A stretch of 64,000 nucleotides of DNA from Saccharopolyspora galaxeae (GCF_016526145.1 NZ_JADDUE010000013.1:62001-126000); one strand, 5' to 3'. Numbered from the stretch's first letter, positions 8,767-18,638 are shown. Made by a program: numbers and translations. Notes: a model not told the origin generated them from the sequence alone.

Positions 8767-9944
8767 GCGAACTGCTCCTTCGTGCGGGGTGTCCAGCGGG
8801 ATGCCGGGACGAGGACGTCGCCGGACATCAGCAGGCGCGCGGTGCGCAGCAGCGCCGAGCGCACGACGCGCGGCGGATCGGAGGAGTCGAGTCCGAGGGT
8901 CACGCTGAACTCGCCCGAGGGATGTTCCACCGAGACGGTCGGTTCAGTGCCGACCAGACCGGTGGCGACGTCGTGGGCGACGCTTCCGTCGAGCACGCAG
9001 GCGGTCGCCGCGGTGACCGCCGCCAGCACGCCGATGGACTGGTGCGCCACCCGCGGGATGAGACTCCGGGTGGACAAGCTGCCGCCGCGCTGGGGCGGCG
9101 CCACCAGGGTCATCTTCGGGTAGTTCTTGTCCGTGACGTCGCCGAGGCCCATGGCCTCGCCGCAGACCAGGCGCAGCGCCTCCACCTCGTCCTTGAGGTC
9201 GTCGTCGCCGTCGATCTCGGCGGGCGGCTCGTAGCCGGTGCGGCCCAGTCGCGCGGCCTCGACGATCACCAGCGGCTGACCGTTGTCGATCAGCGTCACG
9301 TCGACCGGCCCGAGCCCGGGGATCTCGACGGTGTCCCGCACGTTCCCGGTGGGCAGCAGCGCGCCTGCCACCGAGCCCGCGGTGTCGAGGAACCCGATCT
9401 CGATCGGCGCGGCACCCCCGGGAACACCGTCGATGCGGGCAGCACCGGCGTATTCGACGTACCGCTGCCCGTCCGGACCCGCGGGCGTGCGGACCGCGAT
9501 CTCGGCGACCATCCCGGTGTTGCGCGTCAGCACCCGCGCGGTGGTGCGGTCGCCGCTCGGGACGACCATGGCGGTCTCGATGGCGAACGGCAGCACCGCG
9601 GCGAGCATGTTCCCGCAGTTCGCCGTCACGTCGACGGTCGTGCCGCCGGGCTGCGCCTGCCCGAACGTCCACTCCACGTCGATCCCGGGCCGCGTGCCCG
9701 GACGCACGATCCCGAGCTTGCTGGTCAGCGGGTGCGCTCCGCCGATTCCGTCGATCTGCCGCTGGTCGGGGGATCCGAGTGCGGCGAGCAGCACGGCGTC
9801 GCGGGTCGTGACGTCCGCGGGCAGCGCCCGCTCGTCGAAGAACGGTCCCCGCGAGGTGCCGCCACGCATGAACAGGCACGGGATCGCGGTCTGCGAACCG
9901 CGGCGGCGCGAGCGCGCGGCGGGGCCGTCGGCGTCGACGGGCAT
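8763..9944 (-). CDS. galD: 4-oxalomesaconate tautomerase, PrpF family
   Basis: 393 residues. The ATG at 9944 is preceded by GGAGGAG, while the longer frame upstream has no site. PrpF/GalD features are CLFMRGGTSRGPFF near residue 23 and the active-site Cys in TANCGNMLAAVLPFAIE; the fold is diaminopimelate-epimerase-like. It isomerises the keto form of oxalomesaconate so that LigJ can use it. It is the first gene of the leftward operon. Methylaconitate isomerase (PrpF proper) is the alternative, but the neighbours favour the aromatic role. Confidence 0.9.
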   Translation of the reverse strand: MPVDADGPAARSRRRGSQTAIPCLFMRGGTSRGPFFDERALPADVTTRDAVLLAALGSPDQRQIDGIGGAHPLTSKLGIVRPGTRPGIDVEWTFGQAQPGGTTVDVTANCGNMLAAVLPFAIETAMVVPSGDRTTARVLTRNTGMVAEIAVRTPAGPDGQRYVEYAGAARIDGVPGGAAPIEIGFLDTAGSVAGALLPTGNVRDTVEIPGLGPVDVTLIDNGQPLVIVEAARLGRTGYEPPAEIDGDDDLKDEVEALRLVCGEAMGLGDVTDKNYPKMTLVAPPQRGGSLSTRSLIPRVAHQSIGVLAAVTAATACVLDGSVAHDVATGLVGTEPTVSVEHPSGEFSVTLGLDSSDPPRVVRSALLRTARLLMSGDVLVPASRWTPRTKEQFA

Positions 9945-9998
9945 GGCACTCCTCCATCGAGTCGTCGCGAGCGCGAGGTCCTTCATCGGCTCTCCGGC

Positions 9999-10028
9999 AA
10001 GCTAGACTATGAACACGATTGTTCACAA
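9999..10028 (-). promoter_or_regulatory. Putative promoter of the galD-ligJ-ligK-ligI operon
   Basis: Reading leftwards, TTGTGA (10028-10023) and TAGCTT (10004-9999) are separated by 18 bases and lie about 55 bases before the galD start. The match to the -35/-10 consensus is moderate. The palindrome at 10017-10030 covers the -35 box, the usual place for a repressor. Confidence 0.5.
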
Positions 10029-10030
10029 TC
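10017..10030. promoter_or_regulatory. Perfect palindrome, likely GntR/FCD operator
   Basis: GATTGT-TC-ACAATC is a perfect inverted repeat with TTGT-NN-ACAA at its core, in a locally AT-rich patch between the divergent galD and flavin reductase genes. FCD regulators bind such sites, and one is encoded at 558-1235. The link between the two is inferred. Confidence 0.6.
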
Positions 10031-10200
10031 TTTTCGACAAAATTCCTCGCCATCTTGCGCATCGCGTGCGATCGGCTTGCGCCGGGACGAGCGGCGATCA
10101 CGGCGGCACTACGCTCGGACCGCGCCGCGGCACCGTGGACGCGGCCACTGCCGGCGGCCCGTGACCTGGCCGCCCGGCCGGCGACGCACAAGGAGCACCT

Positions 10201-10857
10201 GTGAAGTACAGCCCCTCGACCGAGAAGAATCCGCTGCCTTACTCGCCGTTCAAGAGCTGCACCGTTCCCCGGCCCATCGGATGGCTCTCCAGCATCAGCA
10301 CCGACGGCGCCGAGAACCTCGCGCCCTACAGCCAGTGGCAGAACCTGACCTTCGATCCCCCGATGGTCATGTTCTCGGCCAACCAGTACCCCGACGGACG
10401 CCGCAAGGACACCGTCCGCAACGCCGAGCAGACGGGCTGGTTCGTCTGGAACATGGCCACCTGGGACCTGCGCGATGCCGTCAACATCAGCGCGATGGAG
10501 CTGTCCCCGCACGAGAGCGAGTTCGACCGGGCGGGAGTCACCCGCTCCGAGGCGGACCTGGCGCCCGGGCCGATGGTCGCCGAAAGCCCTTGCCACTTCG
10601 AGTGCCGGTACCTGTCCACGCAGCGGCTGCCCGGCGAGAGCAACGTCGGCACCGTCGACGTGGTCTTCGCCCGCGTCGAACGCATCCACGTCGATGACTC
10701 GGTCATCGGCGACAACGGCAAGCTGGACATCCGGACCATCCAGCCGATCGCCCGCATGGGCTACTTCGACTACACCGTCATCACCGAGACATTCGAGATG
10801 CGCGTCCCCGGTTCCAGCGCGGAGGCGCAGTACGGCCTCCAAGGGCAGTCGGCCTGA
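10201..10857 (+). CDS. Flavin reductase-like FMN-binding protein (DIM6/NTAB family)
   Basis: 218 residues. The split-barrel flavin-binding core is visible in TVPRPIGWLSSISTDGAENLAPYSQWQNLTFDPPMVMFSAN (about 21-61). Members either reduce free flavin for a partner monooxygenase or bind FMN themselves. The gene is divergent from the 4-oxalomesaconate operon and shares its 256-base control region, so it is probably co-induced. No reductase-dependent monooxygenase is adjacent, so the partner is unknown. Start: a GTG at 10201. Confidence 0.82.
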   Translation: MKYSPSTEKNPLPYSPFKSCTVPRPIGWLSSISTDGAENLAPYSQWQNLTFDPPMVMFSANQYPDGRRKDTVRNAEQTGWFVWNMATWDLRDAVNISAMELSPHESEFDRAGVTRSEADLAPGPMVAESPCHFECRYLSTQRLPGESNVGTVDVVFARVERIHVDDSVIGDNGKLDIRTIQPIARMGYFDYTVITETFEMRVPGSSAEAQYGLQGQSA

Positions 10858-10860
10858 CTG

Positions 10861-10925
10861 CTCAGGCCCCGCGCGCCGAGGCTTCGCGCCGGGCCTGCTC
10901 CGGCCCCGCCGATGCCGGGCCTGAG
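10861..10925 (+). terminator. Possible branched terminator after the flavin reductase
   Basis: CTCAGGCCC at 10861-10869 pairs perfectly with GGGCCTGAG at 10917-10925, and a smaller GGGCC/GGCCC stem lies inside. There is no T-tract. A terminator role is plausible, given the position three bases after the stop. Confidence 0.35.
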
Positions 10926-11141
10926 TCAGCGTTCGCGCCACCTCGGCGTCAGTCCTTCCGGCCTCGCGACGACCGAGCACGTTGATGCGCCTTGGTGCAC
11001 CATCGCCTCCGTGCCCGGCAGCAGGGAGGTCACCGTGGTCCAACCGCAGGTCGCAGAACGACGTGGCCGCTGACCGGGGCCGTGCGCCGGTGACGCGGCC
11101 ACGTCGCCCCGCACGCTCGTACTCGCGGAAGTGAGCTCGTC

Positions 11142-12191
11142 GTGATGGGCGGCGGTGAGCAGCACGAGGAGCGATCGACCGTGGTCCGGCTCGGCCGCAG
11201 GGCGTGGGCATTGCTGGGCATCGTCGGCGTGCTCGTCATCGCCTGGCTGGTCGTCTCGCAGCTCGCGGTCGTGGTGGTGCCGGTGCTGCTGGCGCTGTTC
11301 GTCGCCGCCGCGCTGGCTCCGCTGGTGAACCTGCTCGGCCGGCTGCACGTGCCGCGGCCGCTGGCCGCGCTGATCGCGGTCGTGCTCGGGCTCGCGGTGA
11401 TCGCGGCAGCCGTCTGGCTCGTGGTGCCCGCCTTCGTCGCGCAGCTCCCGCAGCTGTCCTCCGCGCTGGGGCAGGCGACCGAGCAGCTCGACCGGGTGCT
11501 CTCCCGCACGCCCTTCTTCGGCCCGGGTGTGCACGTGCGGGCCATCGTCGGAAGCCTCACGACGCAATTCTTCGGCGGCGGCTCGATCCCGGCCGCGCTC
11601 GGCACCGTGGCCACGGTGTTGTCCTCGGTCGTGCTGCTGCTGGTGGTGGTGCTGTTCTACCTGGCCGAGGGGCGTTGGCTCGCGGCTGCGCTGGTCGGCT
11701 GGCTGCCCGCGGCGCGGCAGGACGAGGTTTGGCGGGTGCTGGCGCGGTTGTGGCAGGTCGTCGGCCGCTACTTCCGCGCGCTGCTCGTCGTCGCGCTGTT
11801 CGACGCGGTGTTCATCGGCGCCGGCCTGGCGCTGCTGGGTGTTCCGCTGGCGCTGCCGCTGGCCGTGCTGGTCTACCTGGGCGCTTTCCTGCCTTACCTC
11901 GGGGCCGTGCTCTCGGGAATGCTGGCGGTGCTGGTCGCGGCGGCCGAGCGCGGACTGCTCACCGCCGTGCTGGTGCTCGTGGTCGTGCTGGTCGTGCAGC
12001 AGATCGAAGGCAACGTGATCCAACCCGTGGTGATGGGCAAGATCGTTCGCGTGCCCGCGTTCGTGGTCCTGGTGGCCATCGCCATCGGGTCCGCGCTGCT
12101 GGGCGTGCTGGGCGCCTTCCTCGCGGTGCCGGTCGCGGCCTGCGTCGAGCACATCATGCGGCACCTCAGCGGACGCACTGCGGAGAGCTGA
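11142..12191 (+). CDS. AI-2E family transporter (PerM/UPF0118)
   Basis: About 349 residues with roughly eight hydrophobic segments and the family's conserved C-terminal part, QQIEGNVIQPVVMGKIVRVPAFVVL (about 286-310). Despite the name, most members are of uncertain function; some transport small molecules or act as Na+/H+ antiporters. GTG at 11142 and ATG at 11145 are both possible starts. It stands alone and converges with the small membrane-protein gene seven bases beyond its stop. Confidence 0.85.
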   Translation: MMGGGEQHEERSTVVRLGRRAWALLGIVGVLVIAWLVVSQLAVVVVPVLLALFVAAALAPLVNLLGRLHVPRPLAALIAVVLGLAVIAAAVWLVVPAFVAQLPQLSSALGQATEQLDRVLSRTPFFGPGVHVRAIVGSLTTQFFGGGSIPAALGTVATVLSSVVLLLVVVLFYLAEGRWLAAALVGWLPAARQDEVWRVLARLWQVVGRYFRALLVVALFDAVFIGAGLALLGVPLALPLAVLVYLGAFLPYLGAVLSGMLAVLVAAAERGLLTAVLVLVVVLVVQQIEGNVIQPVVMGKIVRVPAFVVLVAIAIGSALLGVLGAFLAVPVAACVEHIMRHLSGRTAES

Positions 12192-12198
12192 GCCGCGC

Positions 12199-12681
12199 TC
12201 AGCCCTGCGTTCGCTCCGCTTCCGGGTCGCCGCGGAGCCTTTCCAGCCGAGCCGCGAGCATGAGCTCGAGCGCCTGGCTGAGCGCGAAGACCAGCGAGGC
12301 CAGGAACCCACCCACCGGCCACGCCACACCGGTGGGCAGCACCGACGCTGCCAGGATCGCCGCCCCGAGCCCGAGACCGACCGAAACGATGTCCAATGCG
12401 GTCCCCAGCAGGACCACCGATCGAGGCGCCGCGCCGGCGTGGCGACGGAACCCGTGGGTGGTCAACGCCTGCAGAACGGCGAACGCCACGACCGCGCACA
12501 GCGCGAACCCCGCGATGTCGAGCAGCGTCGGCGCTCGTGCCAGCTGGTTGAGCGCCCCGTACGACGAGGTGATCGTGATGGAGAAACCGAACGCCGCGCT
12601 GTTGTCGATCACGGCGGTCTGCAGTCCCACGCGGGCGCTGCGCCTGGCGTGGGAGGCTTCGCTGTCCGGCCCCGGATCCAT
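12199..12681 (-). CDS. Hypothetical four-helix membrane protein
   Basis: 160 residues. Four hydrophobic segments are visible at about 46-70, 84-108, 113-128 and 129-146, with a charged N-terminus (SEASHARRSAR) and C-terminus. No family motif was recognised. It is divergent from dgdA, with 77 bases between the starts, and could share regulation with it. Function is unknown. Confidence 0.65.
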   Translation of the reverse strand: MDPGPDSEASHARRSARVGLQTAVIDNSAAFGFSITITSSYGALNQLARAPTLLDIAGFALCAVVAFAVLQALTTHGFRRHAGAAPRSVVLLGTALDIVSVGLGLGAAILAASVLPTGVAWPVGGFLASLVFALSQALELMLAARLERLRGDPEAERTQG

Positions 12682-12683
12682 GA

Positions 12684-14090
<1,407 letters not shown>

Positions 14091-14101
14091 CGTTGCTCGC
14101 G

Positions 14102-14554
<453 letters not shown>

Positions 14555-15164
14555 GTCGGCTCTCCCGTCGGGGCTCGGGCGTGCGGGACTGCTCCGCAGT
14601 GTAGGCAGCGCCGCGCGCGGCTCGGACGACTCGCCGGGACCGCGGAAGCCGGGCTGCGGCCGAACGCCGTCGGAGGGCCCGGGCGCCATCGAAACCGGGC
14701 GCCACCGAAGCGGGGCGCCACCGAAGGGCAGCGCGCCAGGCGCGAGCCTTCCCACGTCCAGGCTACCGGGCGGCAACTCGTGATCAATCGAGAGCCGGTT
14801 CAGCAATAAGGCACAGCAGTGATCCTGATTACAACCTCGCTGCCCTGGGTTATTGTTGATGTGATGCGCAGCACGCTCGAGAGGTGGCGAGTGACCTGTG
14901 CTGTCCGAGAACGGACGGTCGCGGCTCCTGCTCGGCGTAGACGAGCGGTGGCTGCCTGCCCACTTCGGTCCGGCCGGGTGCTGACGTTCCGGGAACCAAC
15001 GGTCCGGTGTGGACACCAGGGATCACGGGCGAGCGAGTCCGCCGCGGCTTTCCGGAATCGGCGTGCTGGGTTCGGCGACGAGAGGCGGTTTTCGTGAGCA
15101 GCGAGATCAAGCGCACGCGTGATCACGGGTGTGGCGCACACGTGCACAGCAGGAGGTGGGACCG
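14555..15164. other. Long upstream region of the quinoprotein operon
   Basis: No gene is supported here. It holds the conserved promoter element at 14828-14874 and then a leader of about 290 bases before the cupredoxin-like gene. An open frame from ATG 14864 to 15097 starts almost exactly where transcription should begin, but its product is very Arg-rich with no family resemblance, so it is not called. The 14790-14880 stretch is distinctly AT-richer than its surroundings. Confidence 0.6.
14828..14874 (+). promoter_or_regulatory. Conserved PQQ-regulon promoter element, copy A
   Basis: ATTACAA (14828-14834), then TATTGT (14851-14856) as probable -10, one base, GATGTGA (14858-14864), four bases, CAGCAC (14869-14874). 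The same blocks with the same downstream spacing occur before pqqA at 18591-18638. The distance from ATTACA to the -10 box is 17 bases here and 18 there. It heads the operon encoding the quinoprotein dehydrogenase and suggests a shared activator or sigma factor. Confidence 0.75.
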
Positions 15165-15629
15165 ATGACGGCCACTGCAGACGATCGGCAAGCCGAATTG
15201 ACCGCAGCGGGCCTGTGCGGCCAGAACAAGGCGACGCTGGGGCGGATGCTCGGCACCGGGAACGTCGAGCACGCCGAGGAGGGTCCGGACGGCCGGATGC
15301 GCGCCACGGTCCGGATCCGGGAGGACGAACTGTGCTGGGACCCGGCGACGATCATCCTGCCGCACGGCGGTGACCTCGAGCTCACGGTCATCAACGACGA
15401 CAAGAACACGCACTGCGCGGTGCTGCCCAGCAACGGCGACAACATGATCATTTGGTTGGTGAACCACTCCAAGGGCACGGCCGATCTCCGGCTGCAAGGG
15501 CCCGGTTACTACTGGTACAGCTCCACGACCGGCAACGACGAAGGCCGCGGCCTCACCGGCGCGATCGTCGTCAGCGGCGACGTCCCCAAGCACGCCCGGC
15601 TCGACCGTCCCGCCCAGCCGCGCCCGTAG
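15165..15629 (+). CDS. Cupredoxin-fold PQQ-associated protein (MSMEG_3727-like)
   Basis: 154 residues from an ATG with AGGAGGTGGG upstream. The C-terminal part (about 50-140) is a cupredoxin-like Greek key: LCWDPATIILPHGGDLELTVINDDKNTHCAVLP, then GPGYYWYSSTTGNDEGRGLTGAIVVSG. The loop that normally carries the Cys and His of a type I copper site reads SSTTGNDEGRGLTG, so copper electron transfer is unlikely. No signal peptide is present. It is 13 bases upstream of the quinoprotein gene, as in the mycobacterial pair. It is probably a structural or cofactor-loading partner; that is inference. Confidence 0.8.
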   Translation: MTATADDRQAELTAAGLCGQNKATLGRMLGTGNVEHAEEGPDGRMRATVRIREDELCWDPATIILPHGGDLELTVINDDKNTHCAVLPSNGDNMIIWLVNHSKGTADLRLQGPGYYWYSSTTGNDEGRGLTGAIVVSGDVPKHARLDRPAQPRP

Positions 15630-15642
15630 ACAGGAGCACATC

Positions 15643-17325
15643 ATGACCGACTACGTCGATGCAGGTCAGGCCGTCCCGCTCGGGACGCTCAGCAACGTCA
15701 AGGGCAGCGCGCCCGCCACCGGGAACGTCGATTACGAGCGCGTGCGCAACGCCCGGTCGGAGCCGCAGAACTGGCTGACCTACTACGGCACCTACGACGG
15801 TCAGCGCTACAGCAGCCTGGATCAGATCAGCAAGGACAACGTCAAAAGCCTTTCGCCCGCCTGGGTGTTCCAGGCCGGTTCGACGGGGCTGCACTCCGGC
15901 GCGTCGACCTACTCCTTCGAAGCCGCCCCCATCGTCGTGGAGGGCATCATGTACGTGTCCGGCCCGGACGGGAAGGTCTGGGCGCTGGATGCGGAGACCG
16001 GCGAAGAGCTCTGGCGCTACAAGCACGCCTCCCCCTTCGACGTCTCGCTGTGCTGCGGGAACGTCAACCGCGGCGTGGCCGTGGGGCACGGCAAGGTCTA
16101 CCTCGCCACGCTCAACGCCCACCTGGTGGCGCTGGACGCCCGGACCGGCGAGCCCGTCTGGGACGTGACCATCGGCGACGTGCGCGCCGGGGAGAGCCGC
16201 ACCGTGGCGCCGCTGCTGGTCAAGGACATGGTTCTGGTCGGCAGCTCGGGCGGGGAGTTCGGCACCCGCGGGAACCTAGACGCGTTCGACGCGCACACCG
16301 GGGAGCGCCGCTGGCGCTGCTACACGATCCCCAAGCCCGGTGAGCCCGGATCCGAAACCTGGCCCGCCGACGGCGAGGCGTGGCAACGCGGCGGGGGCAA
16401 CTGCTGGGTCACCCCCACCTACGATCCGGACCTGAACCTGATCTACCAGGGCACCGGCAACCCGGCACCGGACTTCGACGGCGCCGTGCGTCCTGGCGAC
16501 AACCTCTACACCGACTGCGTCATCGCCGTGGACGCCGACACCGGCGAGATCCGCTGGCACTACCAGTTCACCCCGCACGACCTGTGGGACTACGACTCCA
16601 CGATGGAGAACCTGCTGTTCGAGCACGAGGGGCGCAAGCTGCTCGCGCACGCGGACAAGAACGGCTACTTCTTCGTCCTGGACGCGGTCAACGGCGAGCT
16701 GGTCCGGGTGTTCCCGTTCGTCGACCGGATCACCTGGGGCGAGATCAGCCCCGAAGGCGAGGTCACCGCCAAGGTCTACCCGGACGCGGAAGGCGTGCCG
16801 GTGCACTTCTGGCCGGGACCGGCCGGAGGCAAGGAATGGACGCACATGGCCTACAGCCCGCAGACGGGGCTGATCTACGTGCCGGTGCAGGAAGTCGGGG
16901 CCACCGCCACCCGCCGACGCCGCGAGTTCAAGGAAAGCATCCCGTACTGGGGCGCGGGAGTCGCCGTGGACCTCGACGACCACTACGGGTACGTGGCCGC
17001 CATCGACCCGCTCACCGGCGAGGAGAAGTGGCGCTGGCGCAACGAGTACCCGATGTGCGCCTCGGTGCTGACCACGGCGGGCGGGCTGGTGTTCACCGGA
17101 CTGCCCACGGGTGAGTTCGTCGCCCTGGACGCCGTGACCGGCGAGAAGGTGTGGCAGTTCCAGTGCGGCAGCGGGCACCACAGCAGCCCGACCACCTACA
17201 GCGTCGACGGCCGCCAGTACATCGCGGTCCCGACCGGTTGGGGCGGCTGGATCGAGGGCTTCCTGCCCGGGCTGCTCGGGGGCTCGGCGGGCGACGCGCT
17301 GTTCTCCTTCGCACTGCCGGAGTAA
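15643..17325 (+). CDS. PQQ-dependent alcohol dehydrogenase, eight-bladed quinoprotein with lanthanide-type site
   Basis: 560 residues of the MxaF/XoxF/ExaF class. Repeated tryptophan-docking motifs ([38 protein letters not shown] and others) form the propeller. The vicinal disulfide is Cys137-Cys138 ([12 protein letters not shown]). Metal/PQQ ligands by alignment are Glu205, Asn273 and catalytic Asp316; Asp318 gives W-D-Y-D, the extra acid typical of lanthanide-dependent enzymes, where Ca-dependent MxaF has Ala. There is no Sec or Tat signal, so it looks cytoplasmic, unlike its periplasmic relatives. Substrate is an alcohol or aldehyde, unspecified. No cytochrome c gene is nearby; rubredoxin follows. 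Confidence 0.92.
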   Translation: MTDYVDAGQAVPLGTLSNVKGSAPATGNVDYERVRNARSEPQNWLTYYGTYDGQRYSSLDQISKDNVKSLSPAWVFQAGSTGLHSGASTYSFEAAPIVVEGIMYVSGPDGKVWALDAETGEELWRYKHASPFDVSLCCGNVNRGVAVGHGKVYLATLNAHLVALDARTGEPVWDVTIGDVRAGESRTVAPLLVKDMVLVGSSGGEFGTRGNLDAFDAHTGERRWRCYTIPKPGEPGSETWPADGEAWQRGGGNCWVTPTYDPDLNLIYQGTGNPAPDFDGAVRPGDNLYTDCVIAVDADTGEIRWHYQFTPHDLWDYDSTMENLLFEHEGRKLLAHADKNGYFFVLDAVNGELVRVFPFVDRITWGEISPEGEVTAKVYPDAEGVPVHFWPGPAGGKEWTHMAYSPQTGLIYVPVQEVGATATRRRREFKESIPYWGAGVAVDLDDHYGYVAAIDPLTGEEKWRWRNEYPMCASVLTTAGGLVFTGLPTGEFVALDAVTGEKVWQFQCGSGHHSSPTTYSVDGRQYIAVPTGWGGWIEGFLPGLLGGSAGDALFSFALPE

Positions 17326-17334
17326 GACCGCAGC

Positions 17335-17361
17335 GGGGCGTCGGCTCGGAACCGACGCCCC
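17335..17361 (+). terminator. Terminator hairpin after the quinoprotein gene
   Basis: GGGGCGTCGG (17335-17344) and CCGACGCCCC (17352-17361) form a perfect 10-bp stem with a 7-base loop, starting nine bases after the stop. There is no T-tract. It may separate, or reduce readthrough into, the rubredoxin gene. Confidence 0.75.
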
Positions 17362-17396
17362 GCGAGGTCCCGATCGACTCGAGAGGACGGGACACC

Positions 17397-17462
17397 GTGC
17401 AACTCCACGGCCGCGACGACGGCGGGGTCGCCCGGCTGCCCGGGGAACCGGCGAGCGCATGA
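17397..17462 (+). CDS. Possible 21-residue leader peptide coupled to the rubredoxin gene
   Basis: A short frame starts at GTG 17397 after GAGGACGGG and ends with a TGA overlapping the rubredoxin ATG (ATGA). The peptide is hydrophilic and resembles nothing known. The arrangement is typical of translational coupling, but the frame could be accidental. Confidence 0.3.
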   Translation: MQLHGRDDGGVARLPGEPASA

Positions 17463-17674
17463 GCACCGATCGAACATTGGCGCAGCCGCAGACCAGGAGA
17501 TGGATCTGCGAGCTCTGCGGCTGGGTTTACGACCCCGAAGAAGGCGACCCCGACGGCGGCATCCCGCCGGGGACGCGCTTCGAGGAGATCCCCGACGACT
17601 GGATGTGCCCGATCTGCGGGGCGACGAAGTCGGATTTCCGCGAGCTCGAGCCGGGCGAGCAGATCCCGATGTAG
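17459..17674 (+). CDS. Rubredoxin
   Basis: 71 residues with a single mononuclear iron site formed by Cys17, Cys20, Cys50 and Cys53 ([17 protein letters not shown] and [13 protein letters not shown]). It is a small cytoplasmic one-electron carrier. It lies between the quinoprotein and diiron-protein genes, so it may pass electrons between PQQ enzyme and diiron centre or to the respiratory chain. Alkane-hydroxylase rubredoxins look similar, but no alkB gene is in the window. Confidence 0.93.
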   Translation: MSTDRTLAQPQTRRWICELCGWVYDPEEGDPDGGIPPGTRFEEIPDDWMCPICGATKSDFRELEPGEQIPM

Positions 17675-17721
17675 TGCGACCCCCGATGCAATGAGGCCCC
17701 GACGCATGAGGACGCTGATCG

Positions 17722-18483
17722 ATGATCGCCGGGTACGACCACTTCGTCACCCTCGCCGATTCGCTGCAGTGGGACGAGTTCGCCCTCGACCTCGACGCCG
17801 ACGTCCAGGCGTGGCCCCGATTGCGGGACGCGGAGCGCACCCAGCTGCTCGGACTGACGGCCGGCTTCTGCATCGGTGAGAACTCGGTCGCGGGCGAGCT
17901 CGGTTCGTTCCAGGTCGCCGCGGGCGACGAGTCGATGGCGGCGGCCTTCCGCGCGCAGGAGCGCGACGAGAAGCGGCACGCGCGGTTCTTCGACCGCGTC
18001 GCGGCCGAAGTGGCCGCCGTCCCGGGAGCCGACGTCCCGGCCCGGCTCGACGTGCTGCGCGAGCACGTCAGCCCCGAGATCGTGGAGCTGTTCGAGAAGC
18101 GGCTGCCCGCCATCGCCAAGCAGCTCGCCGACGACCACTCGGGGCTGGTTCCCGCGGTCGGGCTCTACCACATGATCCTCGAGGGCGTGGTCCTGCTGGC
18201 GGCCCAGCACGCCATGCTCGACGCGCTCGAGCACCTGTCGGTGCAGCTGCCGGGGCTGCACAAGGGCATGGAGCTGGTCCTGCGCGACGAGCGCTGGCAC
18301 ATCGGGTTCGGCTCGCGGGTCATCCAGAACGCCGAGATCCTCGACGACGAGATGGAGGAACTGCTGCGGGCGGGCGAGCAGGCATCCTCCGCGTGGGGAG
18401 AGCTGATCTCGCCCGATGCCATCGAGAAGACCGCGCAACTGCACCGGCGCAGGCTCAAAGCCGTCAACATCAAGTTCTGGTGA
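17722..18483 (+). CDS. Diiron ferritin-like protein, ribonucleotide reductase R2-like
   Basis: 253 residues, mostly helical. A full set of diiron ligands can be picked out: Glu53, Glu83 and His86 (ERDEKRH), Glu154 (MILEGVV), Glu190 and His193 (RDERWHIGFG). This is the spacing of the R2/R2-like oxidase ferritin superfamily. It is shorter than R2 (about 320) and there is no R1 gene nearby, so nucleotide reduction is unlikely. The position between rubredoxin and pqqA suggests an O2-using oxidase role, possibly in PQQ metabolism or as the electron sink. The exact reaction is unknown. Confidence 0.75.
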   Translation: MIAGYDHFVTLADSLQWDEFALDLDADVQAWPRLRDAERTQLLGLTAGFCIGENSVAGELGSFQVAAGDESMAAAFRAQERDEKRHARFFDRVAAEVAAVPGADVPARLDVLREHVSPEIVELFEKRLPAIAKQLADDHSGLVPAVGLYHMILEGVVLLAAQHAMLDALEHLSVQLPGLHKGMELVLRDERWHIGFGSRVIQNAEILDDEMEELLRAGEQASSAWGELISPDAIEKTAQLHRRRLKAVNIKFW

Positions 18484-18590
18484 GCGTGCGCCCTCGGCGA
18501 GCGTGCTCGCTAACGCCGCACGACAGCTCCGAGCCATCCGGAGCACTCGATTCCCGGTCCGCAGCAGCGCGATCGACACGAGCGCTGCTC

Positions 18591-18638
18591 ATTACAAGCA
18601 CGGTGCACCTCGGCTATGGTCGATGTGACACACAGCAC
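18591..18638 (+). promoter_or_regulatory. Conserved PQQ-regulon promoter element, copy B (upstream of pqqA)
   Basis: ATTACAA (18591-18597), 18 bases from ATTACA to TATGGT (18615-18620), one base, GATGTGA (18622-18628), four bases, CAGCAC (18633-18638). It matches copy A at 14828-14874 block for block. The predicted transcription start is about 55 bases before the pqqA ATG. Confidence 0.75.

Noticed and set aside
3573-9123. Long plus-strand open frames opposite the catabolic operon
   Set aside because: They are the mirror image of high-GC codon bias; products are His/Arg/Gln-rich without hydrophobic cores, while the minus-strand genes have clear motifs and ribosome sites.
10926-12329. 467-codon minus-strand frame opposite the AI-2E gene
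   Set aside because: His/Gln/Arg-rich low-complexity product; the plus strand encodes a recognisable membrane protein in the same place.
14864-15097. Frame starting at the predicted transcription start of the quinoprotein operon
   Set aside because: It could be leaderless, but the 77-residue product is almost a quarter Arg and resembles nothing; it is probably the untranslated leader.
15165-15629. A functional type I copper protein
   Set aside because: The fold fits a cupredoxin, but the Cys-His-Met copper loop is missing.
17722-18483. Ribonucleotide reductase small subunit
   Set aside because: Diiron ligands match the superfamily, but the protein is too short, has no R1 neighbour, and sits in a PQQ gene block.
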